Assembly (NCBI RefSeq): GCF_046097065.1
Contig: NZ_CP175563.1
Location: forward strand, 1,364,001-1,428,000
DNA length: 64,000 nucleotides
Reading direction: 5' to 3'
DNA from: Syntrophus buswellii
GTDB taxonomy: Bacteria > Desulfobacterota > Syntrophia > Syntrophales > Syntrophaceae
Part shown: positions 26,945-34,191 of the stretch, one piece after another
How positions within the stretch are numbered: position 1 is the stretch's first letter
Layout of the letters: each line of letters starts with the position of its first letter
Translations under genes and position numbers: made by a program
Notes under the pieces: model-generated
Databases searched by the model: none
What the model was told of the DNA's origin: nothing
The model's input: the letters and a program-made list of their open reading frames with translations, nothing else

Positions 26945-27646
26945 ATGATCACCGATAAGAAAATAACGCGAAAAAAACAATCGGAAGACAGTGCCCAGAT
27001 CGCCTATCAGGGGATCAGGCATATGTTGTACACCAAGGAACTCGTCCCCGGTCAGCGGATCCTGTACCGTGACCTTGCGGAAAAGCTGAAGCTGAGCCCG
27101 ACGCCTGTCATTCAAGCTCTCAAGTGGCTGGAGCTGCAGGGATTCGTTCAGCATGAACCCCATCGCGGCTATTCCATGGCGCCCTTCAGCCTTAAGGAGA
27201 TTGAAGAACTTTACGAGATTCGTGAATTGATCGAACCGTCCCTTGTCCCTGCGGCCATTGAACAGATCGACAAGAAGGGACTTGCCGAGCTGAAGGCGGC
27301 ACTCGAAGCCCATCTTGCTGCGGAAAGGGAATCCTATCTCAAGGAAAGGCTTTTTAAAAACAGGGAGTTTCACATGACTCTCGCCTATCTTTCCGGAAAA
27401 ACCACCCAGGTCCGCATCCTTCAAAACGTCTTTGATATGCTGTTCCTGAAATACGGCGGCAATTACTTCCCTATCTCTTCGCTGTCATCCAGCGACCAGG
27501 CCCACCAGGAAATTTATGACGCCGTGGCGCTGCGGAGCCTGGAGCGGGCGCAGTCCGTCCTCAAAAATCATCTGACCAATGTAAAAATTCAGGTCATGAC
27601 GAGCATCCGGAAGATCCTGGAAGAGCAGGAGCGGACGGAATTCTGA
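26945..27646 (+). CDS. GntR-family transcriptional regulator (FadR/FCD subfamily)
   Basis: The 233-residue protein has an N-terminal winged helix (YRDLAEKLKLSPTPVIQALKW then the wing EPHRGYSMAPFS) and a C-terminal FCD all-helical domain (LYEIRELIEPSLVPAAIE, then paired histidines in FHMTL and DQAHQEIYDAV that would bind a metal for ligand sensing). FCD regulators usually sense carboxylic acids. It is divergent from sucCD across 197 AT-rich bases, so control of sucCD is likely but inferred. No ribosome-binding site precedes the ATG; leaderless translation is possible. Confidence 0.88.
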   Translation: MITDKKITRKKQSEDSAQIAYQGIRHMLYTKELVPGQRILYRDLAEKLKLSPTPVIQALKWLELQGFVQHEPHRGYSMAPFSLKEIEELYEIRELIEPSLVPAAIEQIDKKGLAELKAALEAHLAAERESYLKERLFKNREFHMTLAYLSGKTTQVRILQNVFDMLFLKYGGNYFPISSLSSSDQAHQEIYDAVALRSLERAQSVLKNHLTNVKIQVMTSIRKILEEQERTEF

Positions 27647-27678
27647 GTCCTCTCACCGTGAGCTGTACAAGAAAAAAA

Positions 27679-27708
27679 GGCAGGGTCCAAAAGGGCCCTG
27701 CCTTTTTT
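27679..27708 (+). terminator. Rho-independent terminator of the GntR gene
   Basis: GGCAGGGTCC / GGGCCCTGCC with one G-T pair and an AAAA loop is followed by TTTTTT, 33 bp after the stop codon. Confidence 0.9.
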
Positions 27709-27757
27709 GATCGGTGAATCGAACGGACCAGTGGTTCGGCATCGGATGAGCTTTTTC

Positions 27758-27786
27758 TTGACACGGCCCTGAAGGACGGCTAAAAA
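27758..27786 (+). promoter_or_regulatory. Promoter for the ACT protein-fhs operon
   Basis: TTGACA at 27758-27763, a 17-bp spacer and TAAAAA at 27781-27786 lie about 86 bp before the ACT gene and after the preceding terminator. Confidence 0.5.
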
Positions 27787-27871
27787 GGCCTTTGAGCTCT
27801 CGTTTTCCAGAAATTCGGCGCAGCAGCCGTTTCGGAAATGCTGGACCAGAGCAATCCTATGGAGGTAACCG

Positions 27872-28411
27872 ATGAGATCCTACGTTGTCTTTTCATTCAT
27901 GGGCTCGGATCGTCAGGGGCTGGCACGGCAGATAGCGGAATTTTTCACGGCTCGGGGGATCAATATCGAGAGGTCCCGCGGCTGCGTTCTGGGAGGGGAG
28001 TTCGGCATGATCATCCTCACCTCGGGCAGCACCGATGCCATCGAGCGGCTTATCAAGGACCTGGACAGCCTGCGCGAGAAGACGGATCTGGATATCCATG
28101 TCCGGAAGACCAAGGCACCTCTCCACCGGGAGGTTACCCCGTTCATTCCCTACAGGCTTATTGCCACCTCCGTGGACCGGCCCGGGATCATCAACCAGAT
28201 CTGCAGAGTCCTTCAAGGCCGGGGAATCAATATTGACGATATTTCAACGAATGTTGACAACAACCCCGTTACGGGGGCCAACGTCTTTCAGATGGTATGC
28301 TTCTTCTCCCTGCCGCCTGCCGTGAAGATCCTGGATCTGAAGAACGACCTCAACCGCATCGGCGATGAATCCAATATTGATATCCGGTTCGAAGCGCTGA
28401 TCTGCAGGTAA
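27872..28411 (+). CDS. Tandem ACT-domain protein (GcvR-like)
   Basis: The 179-residue product consists of two ACT domains. The first starts YVVFSFMGSDRQGLARQIAE and contains GINIERSRGCVLGGEFGMI. The second starts LIATSVDRPGIINQI and has GINIDDISTNV. No DNA-binding region is seen. It resembles the GcvR-type amino-acid-sensing regulators, which bind glycine or another small ligand and act on other proteins. It lies 4 bp before the formate-THF ligase gene, so a role in one-carbon or glycine control is plausible. AGGTAACC precedes the ATG. Confidence 0.85.
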   Translation: MRSYVVFSFMGSDRQGLARQIAEFFTARGINIERSRGCVLGGEFGMIILTSGSTDAIERLIKDLDSLREKTDLDIHVRKTKAPLHREVTPFIPYRLIATSVDRPGIINQICRVLQGRGINIDDISTNVDNNPVTGANVFQMVCFFSLPPAVKILDLKNDLNRIGDESNIDIRFEALICR

Positions 28412-28415
28412 ACCC

Positions 28416-30113
28416 ATGACCCGTTACAACATTCAAAAGGCGGCGCATGTAAAAAAACCCATTGCGGAGGTTGCCGCCTCTATCGGACTTGAAGAAGACG
28501 ACCTGGAATACTACGGGCGGTACAAGGCGAAAGTAAGGCTGGAAGCGATTTCACGTTTTTCGCGGCGTTCTGAATCAGCCCTTGTTCTCGTGTCGGCCAT
28601 GACGCCGACGCCGGCGGGCGAAGGGAAAACGACCGTGTCCATCGGGCTCGCCCAGGCGCTGGCCAGGCTTGGAAAATCGACCATTGCCGCGCTCCGGGAA
28701 CCGTCGCTGGGGCCCGTTTTCGGCATGAAGGGTGGAGCGACGGGTGGAGGGCTCTCCCGAATCCATCCAGACGATGATATCAATCTCCATTTCACCAATG
28801 ACTTTCATGCGGTAGCGAGCGCACACAATCTGCTGTCCGCCCTGGTGGACAACTCCATCTACCATGACAACCCCCTGAACATCGATCCTCGGAAGATAAC
28901 CTGGCGTCGTGTTCTCGACATGAACGACCGCTTTCTCAGGGATATCGTTGTCGGCCTTGGCGGTTCAATAAACGGCGTCCCACGGGAAACGGGCTTTGAC
29001 ATCGTCCCCTCCAGTGAGATCATGGCGATTCTATGTCTTTCACGCTCCTATACGGAACTGAAGGAAAAAATCCGGAAGATCCTAGTCGGATTCACCTATG
29101 ACAACCAGCCGGTCATGACCGCCGATCTGAAAGTCGAGGGGGCCGTTACAGCGCTTCTGAAATATGCCCTCCTGCCGAACCTGGTCCAGACAACGGAGAA
29201 TGTCCCGGCCATCGTTCATGGCGGTCCTTTTGCCAACATCGCCCAGGGGACGAACAGCATCATCGGAACCGACCTGGCGCTCCGCCTGGCCGATTATGTC
29301 GTGACCGAGGCGGGCTTTGGCTTCGATCTGGGAGCGGAGAAGTTTTTTGATATCGTCGCCCCTTACGGGGGATTAAATCCGCGCATCGTCGTTCTCGTGG
29401 CAACGGTGCGGGCCTTGAAATACCACGCAGGCATCGCCAGAGAGGACCTCGATCGGCCCAATCCGCGGGCGGCCGTCCTGGGCATGGCGAACCTCAGGAA
29501 GCATTATCAAAACATTGACAAGTTTCACGTCCCCTGCATTATCGCCCTGAACCGCTTTTCTACCGATGCGGACGAGGAAATCAGAGAGGTTCTCAAAGCG
29601 GCGGAGGACGAGGGGATGAACATCGCACCCTGCGACATCTTTCGCCTGGGAGGTGAGGGCGGTGTTGAACTCGCGGAAAAGACGGTGGCCCTTCTGGCGG
29701 GTTCCACCGGTCACTATCGTCCATTGTACAACTGGAACCTGCCCGTGGAAGACAAGATCTTCACCGTGGCCAGCGAGATCTACGGCGCCGTTTCGATCGA
29801 TTACCAGCCCCTGGCCCGGCGCAACCTGGATCTGATCAACCGGTACGGCTTCGATAAGCTTCCCGTCTGCATCGCTAAAACCCAGCAGTCCCTCTCAGAC
29901 AACCCGAATCTCCTGGGCCTTCCCCGTGACTTCATCGTGACGGTGCGAGAGATCAAGATCTCCTCCGGGGCCGGATTCCTCATTCCCATCACCGGTGAAA
30001 TTCTCCGAATGCCCGGCCTGTCCAAACACCCCGCCGCCTATTCGATTGATATCGACGACTCGGGCGTTATCAGCGGTGTCAGCAATCCCGGCGACATGGC
30101 ACCTCTTCTCTGA
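28416..30113 (+). CDS. fhs: Formate--tetrahydrofolate ligase
   Basis: The 565-residue enzyme forms 10-formyl-THF from formate, THF and ATP; the length is slightly above the usual 555-560. The P-loop-like PTPAGEGKTTVSIGLAQAL and LREPSLGPVFGMKGGATGGG are intact, as are HFTNDFHAV and the FDLGAEKFFDI signature. It is cytosolic. In an anaerobe it may run in either direction, feeding C1 units to biosynthesis or making formate with ATP. It is coupled to the ACT-domain gene by a 4-bp gap. Confidence 0.97.
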   Translation: MTRYNIQKAAHVKKPIAEVAASIGLEEDDLEYYGRYKAKVRLEAISRFSRRSESALVLVSAMTPTPAGEGKTTVSIGLAQALARLGKSTIAALREPSLGPVFGMKGGATGGGLSRIHPDDDINLHFTNDFHAVASAHNLLSALVDNSIYHDNPLNIDPRKITWRRVLDMNDRFLRDIVVGLGGSINGVPRETGFDIVPSSEIMAILCLSRSYTELKEKIRKILVGFTYDNQPVMTADLKVEGAVTALLKYALLPNLVQTTENVPAIVHGGPFANIAQGTNSIIGTDLALRLADYVVTEAGFGFDLGAEKFFDIVAPYGGLNPRIVVLVATVRALKYHAGIAREDLDRPNPRAAVLGMANLRKHYQNIDKFHVPCIIALNRFSTDADEEIREVLKAAEDEGMNIAPCDIFRLGGEGGVELAEKTVALLAGSTGHYRPLYNWNLPVEDKIFTVASEIYGAVSIDYQPLARRNLDLINRYGFDKLPVCIAKTQQSLSDNPNLLGLPRDFIVTVREIKISSGAGFLIPITGEILRMPGLSKHPAAYSIDIDDSGVISGVSNPGDMAPLL

Positions 30114-30287
30114 GACCTTTCCTTTGAGCGGTCGTGAAATAAGAAATGTCTTGAAAAAATTTTCATTAAATGTTAGTCGACTGACACCCGCTTTTTTATG
30201 AAGCAATCTCAAATGTTTTGTTTAACTCATCCGGGCGGGGCAGGCCAGAGTTGAATAAGAACGTATTGCTGCAGATTTGGTAAAGAG

Positions 30288-30335
30288 ACCACCTTTGACT
30301 CCTGATGTCCTCAGGAAGCGGAGGTGGTTTTTTTG
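30288..30335 (+). terminator. Terminator between fhs and the cold-shock gene
   Basis: ACCACCT (30288-30294) pairs with AGGTGGT (30322-30328) and is followed by a run of T. A secondary stem CTCCTGATGTCCTCAGGAAG may form inside the loop. It probably ends the fhs transcript about 170 bp after the stop, or acts as a leader element for csp. Confidence 0.75.
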
Positions 30336-30384
30336 TTTGTCTGCTTCAATATGATTAGTGAAATAAAAAAAGGAGGGTACGGCT

Positions 30385-30585
30385 TTGGCAGAGGGAAAAG
30401 TGAAATGGTTCAATGACAAGAAGGGGTTTGGGTTTATTGAAAATGATGAGGGGGGCGACATATTCGTCCACTTCAGCGCAATCCAGGGAGGAGGCTGGAA
30501 GACGTTGACCGAAAGCCAGCGGGTCCGTTTTGAAATTCAGCAGGGCCAGAAGGGGCCCAGCGCAGTAAATGTGGAACTGATCTGA
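30385..30585 (+). CDS. csp: Cold-shock-domain RNA chaperone
   Basis: The 66-residue protein is a single cold-shock domain. RNP-1 is KKGFGFIEND (usual KGFGFI) and RNP-2 is DIFVHFSAI, with KVKWFND at the N terminus. It binds single-stranded RNA and DNA. The start is a TTG at 30385 with a very strong AGGAGGG 7 bases upstream. TATGAT at about 30350 could be the -10 of its promoter, but no clear -35 is visible, partly because the preceding terminator's T-run lies there. Confidence 0.93.
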   Translation: MAEGKVKWFNDKKGFGFIENDEGGDIFVHFSAIQGGGWKTLTESQRVRFEIQQGQKGPSAVNVELI

Positions 30586-30653
30586 AAAAAACAAGGTCAG
30601 GCACAAGGAGGCATTTTTATCAAGCATAACGTACCAAGGAAAGGTAAAAATGC

Positions 30654-30766
30654 TTGACAAGTAAGTTCTGAAAAGATAAACGGAGAAGTCGTTTTTTTCA
30701 AATCAGCAGGGCATCTCACGGCTCCCTTATTTGAAACGTGCACAATTCAAATAAGGGGGTTTTTTG
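30654..30766 (+). ncRNA. Candidate transcribed leader or small RNA upstream of EF-G
   Basis: A perfect TTGACA at 30654-30659 is followed, 17 bp on, by a weak -10 (TAAACG at 30677, or ATAAAC with a 16-bp spacer). About 40-90 bases later there is a strong terminator. No reading frame of interest lies between them. This could be a short RNA or an attenuated leader for the EF-G gene, which starts 63 bp further. The evidence is only promoter plus terminator. Confidence 0.3.
30724..30766 (+). terminator. Strong Rho-independent terminator before EF-G
   Basis: CCCTTATTTGAA (30724-30735) pairs perfectly with TTCAAATAAGGG (30746-30757) around a 10-base loop. GGTTTTTTGTTTTT follows. Confidence 0.88.
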
Positions 30767-30828
30767 TTTTTATATGTCCCCACGTGTTAAAAAAACAGCA
30801 ATAGAAAGCATCAAGAAGGATTTTCACA

Positions 30829-32916
30829 ATGAAGCATGACATCCGGCAAGTAAGGAACATCGGAATCAGCGCCCACATCGATTCCGGAAAAACAACCCTG
30901 ACCGAGAGGATTCTCTTTTATACGAAACGCATTCATGCCATGCATGATGTGAAGGGGAAGGACGGCGTGGGAGCCACCATGGATTCCATGGAACTGGAGC
31001 GGGAGCGGGGAATTACCATCTCTTCCGCGGCAACGTTCTGCACCTGGAAAAATCATGAAATCAACATTATCGATACTCCGGGGCACGTGGATTTCACCAT
31101 CGAGGTGGAGCGGGCCCTGCGTGTCCTCGATGGGGCGATCCTGGTCCTATGTGCCGTAGGCGGCGTCCAGTCCCAGTCCATTACCGTCGATGCCCAGATG
31201 AAGCGCTATAACGTCCCCTGTGTGGCCTTCATTAACAAATGCGACCGGAGCGGCGCCAATCCGGCCCGCGTCGTGGAGCAATTGAGGACACGCCTCGGGC
31301 ACTCGGCCATCCTCATGCAGCTTCCTCTCGGTTTGGAAGCCAACTTCCAGGGTGTGGTCGACCTGGTCTCCATGAAGGCTTATTATTTTGACGGACCCGG
31401 TGGTGAGATCGTTCGAGAGGAAGCGGTTCCCGATGCGATCCTGGCCGAGGCGACGGCCAGGAGGGAAGAACTTATTGACACCGTTTCGCTGTTTTCAGAT
31501 GTCCTGACGGAAGCCGTTCTGGAGGGGAGGGACATCTCCCCGGAAATGATCCGGGAGGCCGTGCGCCAGGGAACGGTGAATCGCAAAATCACGCCGGTCT
31601 TTTTGGGGTCGGCCTATAAGAACAAGGGGGTGCAGCTTCTTCTGGATGCGGTGACCCAGTACCTGCCCTGTCCGGAGGAAATCGAAAATACGGCTCTGGA
31701 TCTGGCGAACGGCGAAACGCCGGTCCGGCTGACGAGCAACCCTGAAGATCCCGTGGTGGCGCTGGCCTTCAAACTGGAGGACGGGCACTACGGCCAGTTG
31801 ACCTACATCCGCGTCTATCAGGGAACGCTGACCCGTGGCGAGACGGTCGTCAACGCCCGGGACGGGAAAAAACTTCGGATCGGCCGACTGGTTCGCATGC
31901 ATGCCGACCAGATGGAGGATATCGAGTGCATCCCTGCCGGTTACATCGGCGCCCTCTTCGGTCTGGAGTGCCAATCGGGGGACACCTTCGCCTCGCCGGG
32001 GCTGAATTGGGCCATGACGTCCATGTTCGTTCCCGAGCCGGTCATTTCACTGGCCATTGTTCCCAAAGACAAGAAGTCCATGGTGAACATGTCCAAGGCC
32101 TTGAACCGGTTTACCAAGGAAGATCCGACCTTTCGAACCCATCTCGACGCGGAGACCTCCGAAACGATCATCGAGGGGATGGGAGAGCTGCACCTGGAGG
32201 TCTATGTGGAGAGAATCCGGCGCGAATACTCGGCGGAGGTCACCACGGGCAATCCCAGGGTGGCTTATCGGGAAACCATCACCCAGAAGGCTGCGTTCAA
32301 TTACACCCACCGCAAGCAGACGGGGGGATCCGGTCAGTATGGCCGGGTAGCCGGGTATATCGAACCTCTGGCGGAAGAGGAATTCCTCTTTGAGAACAAA
32401 ATAACCGGTGGCGCAATCCCGACTCAGTTCATCCCCGCCTGCGAAAAGGGCTTCCGGATGAGCATGGGCAAGGGTCCGAAAATGGAATTTCCCGTGACGG
32501 GCGTGAGGGTGGTGATCGATGACGGCGCGTTCCATGCCGTGGATTCCTCCGACATGGCCTTCCAGGCTGCCGCAAGAGGCGCTTTCCGGGAAGCCTATCT
32601 GCGGGCCAAGCCTGTCGTTCTCGAACCGATCATGAAGGTTGTCGTGGAAACTCCTCCGGAATACCAGGGCGCGGTCATGGGGCTTTTGAACCAGCGCAGG
32701 GGAATGATCGTGGGCACACAGGATGAAGGATCGTCCTGCGTGATCGAGGCTCAGACGCCGCTGGCGGAAATGTTCGGTTTTGCGACGGTCATACGCTCCG
32801 CCACCCAGGGCAAGGCCCAGTTCACCATGGAATTTTCCGCCTATAAGCAGGTGCCTCAGAGCATTGCCGAGAAGATTGCGGAAGAGGTGGCCAAGCGAAA
32901 GAAAAGTGCGGCGTAG
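30829..32916 (+). CDS. fusA: Elongation factor G, delta/spirochaete type resembling mitochondrial EFG1
   Basis: The 695-residue GTPase moves tRNA and mRNA through the ribosome. G1 is AHIDSGKTT, G3 DTPGHVDF, and G4 NKCD, not the usual NKMD. The switch-I region reads KDGVGATMDSMELERERG, and ALRVLDGAILVLCAVGGVQSQ follows. These are features of mitochondrial EFG1 and the bacterial spdEFG1 group, rather than the common E. coli type (AATMDWMEQEQERG). Domains II-V appear complete. It is not in a ribosomal-protein operon, so a second EF-G elsewhere is likely. Confidence 0.92.
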   Translation: MKHDIRQVRNIGISAHIDSGKTTLTERILFYTKRIHAMHDVKGKDGVGATMDSMELERERGITISSAATFCTWKNHEINIIDTPGHVDFTIEVERALRVLDGAILVLCAVGGVQSQSITVDAQMKRYNVPCVAFINKCDRSGANPARVVEQLRTRLGHSAILMQLPLGLEANFQGVVDLVSMKAYYFDGPGGEIVREEAVPDAILAEATARREELIDTVSLFSDVLTEAVLEGRDISPEMIREAVRQGTVNRKITPVFLGSAYKNKGVQLLLDAVTQYLPCPEEIENTALDLANGETPVRLTSNPEDPVVALAFKLEDGHYGQLTYIRVYQGTLTRGETVVNARDGKKLRIGRLVRMHADQMEDIECIPAGYIGALFGLECQSGDTFASPGLNWAMTSMFVPEPVISLAIVPKDKKSMVNMSKALNRFTKEDPTFRTHLDAETSETIIEGMGELHLEVYVERIRREYSAEVTTGNPRVAYRETITQKAAFNYTHRKQTGGSGQYGRVAGYIEPLAEEEFLFENKITGGAIPTQFIPACEKGFRMSMGKGPKMEFPVTGVRVVIDDGAFHAVDSSDMAFQAAARGAFREAYLRAKPVVLEPIMKVVVETPPEYQGAVMGLLNQRRGMIVGTQDEGSSCVIEAQTPLAEMFGFATVIRSATQGKAQFTMEFSAYKQVPQSIAEKIAEEVAKRKKSAA

Positions 32917-32927
32917 GGTCGGAACTC

Positions 32928-33698
32928 ATGGTCATTGATTTGAAAAAGAGAAAGGAACTTCTTTTGAGCGAGAGGGTGATAAAATCGGAATCGGAGTCCT
33001 GGCGGGAAGCCTGGGAAGAGGAAATCAGCAGCCGGCTTCCGGCGGGCGCATTCGGCGCCGTTCTGGCAAGGGCGGGAATGGGGAAGACCGCTTTTCTCGT
33101 TCAGATGGCACTCAGTTCGATGCTGGGTGGGGAAGGAGTTCTCCATGTCAGTCTTCATGAACCCATCTCCAAGGTCACCCTCTGGTACCGGGAACTCTTT
33201 GAAAAGAAGTTCATCCGGAAACCGCCGCGGAGTTCGCGGATGCTCTGGGAAACGATTCTGCCCCACCGGTTCATCATGACCTTCCGGGTGGATCGCTTCA
33301 GTATCCCGAACCTGGAAGAACGCCTGAACGATCTGATCGTCCAGGGAATTTTTTCCCCCCGGATTCTGCTCATCGACGGGTGGCAGACGAACCACATCGG
33401 CGAAGCCGAGATTCTGGAGCTGAAAACCTTCGCCCGGGCCCACAACCTCCAGGTCTGGTTGTCGGTTCACGTGCATCGCCATGATGCCGAAGCGGGCGAC
33501 CCCCTTCCGGCGTTTTTGAAAAAATCGGAAGAATTGTTTGACATTATTCTGCAAATGGAAGATCGTGGCCAGGAAATTCTGATCGATCCGCATAGAGACG
33601 CCACGGGCAGTCTGAAGTCCTGGCGAATGAAGATGGATCCGGTGACTCTGCTGATTACAGCCGGAAGGGCGCGGGATCCCGTCAAAAAGGTTGGTTAG
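32928..33698 (+). CDS. RecA/KaiC-like P-loop ATPase
   Basis: The 256-residue product has a single RecA-type ATPase core. Walker A is ARAGMGKTAF at about residues 47-56, and Walker B is RILLIDGW near 145-152. LQVWLSVHVHRHD near 180 resembles the sensor strand of KaiC/RadA-like proteins. An N-terminal charged helix (residues 4-35) precedes the core. No DNA-binding motif is recognised. It starts 11 bp after the EF-G stop and is probably cotranscribed. The function is unknown; a regulatory ATPase is as far as the sequence goes. Confidence 0.7.
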   Translation: MVIDLKKRKELLLSERVIKSESESWREAWEEEISSRLPAGAFGAVLARAGMGKTAFLVQMALSSMLGGEGVLHVSLHEPISKVTLWYRELFEKKFIRKPPRSSRMLWETILPHRFIMTFRVDRFSIPNLEERLNDLIVQGIFSPRILLIDGWQTNHIGEAEILELKTFARAHNLQVWLSVHVHRHDAEAGDPLPAFLKKSEELFDIILQMEDRGQEILIDPHRDATGSLKSWRMKMDPVTLLITAGRARDPVKKVG

Positions 33699-33761
33699 GG
33701 GTCTTTTGTTTCGGCAGCGGGTCGATTTCAGAGGCTATTTCTATTCACAGAGGTTCAGGTT

Positions 33762-34067
33762 ATGATCGAAGTTACGGAAAAGGCAGCTGAGAAAATCAAG
33801 GAATTTATACAGAGCCAGAAAGGGCCCGGCACGATCCGAATTCTTCTGCAGGACGAGGGGAGTAAACGCCCCTTTCTTCGCATGTTTTATGACCAGCCTG
33901 CAGAGGGCGATGCATTCATTACAGAGCAGGAGATCACCTTTGCCATAGAGAAAGATCTCCTTGAAATGGCCAAGCCGATCCGGATTGATTACGCGGAAAT
34001 TGACGAGAAGCAGGTGGGGTTTCAGATCGTCTCCCGTCTGCCCATGGTCGGCTACAGGAGGCGTTGA
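33762..34067 (+). CDS. HesB/IscA-like protein lacking all cysteines
   Basis: The 101-residue product begins IEVTEKAAEKIKEFIQ, the usual A-type carrier start, and keeps the fold (IRILLQDEG, ITFAIEKDLLEMAKPIRIDY, VGFQIVS). It has no cysteine at all, whereas IscA-type iron-sulfur carriers need three. It therefore cannot bind a cluster in the usual way. It resembles the IscA/HesB-like proteins of Desulfovibrio-like bacteria. The gene ends with TGA; reading through it gives no Cys-rich tail, so a selenocysteine extension is unlikely. It lies 63 bp after the ATPase gene. Confidence 0.75.
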   Translation: MIEVTEKAAEKIKEFIQSQKGPGTIRILLQDEGSKRPFLRMFYDQPAEGDAFITEQEITFAIEKDLLEMAKPIRIDYAEIDEKQVGFQIVSRLPMVGYRRR

Positions 34068-34191
34068 AAAGGGGTTTCGCTGGCGGGGGGCCTTACGAAC
34101 CCTTCTCCGGGTGGGAAGGATGGCAACGTGCACCCACGGTGAAGTCAGGAGGGGCTGTCCTGCAAAGGCGGCCGAAAATCGTCGGCTCCCA

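Noticed and set aside
30611..30653. Inverted repeat GCATTTTTA...TAAAAATGC after the cold-shock gene as a terminator
   Set aside because: AT-rich stem, 25-base loop and no T-run afterwards; a weak structure at best.
34065..34191. Selenocysteine read-through of the HesB-like gene's TGA
   Set aside because: The following frame has no Cys-rich tail resembling HesB selenoproteins and no clear SECIS-like stem directly after the TGA.
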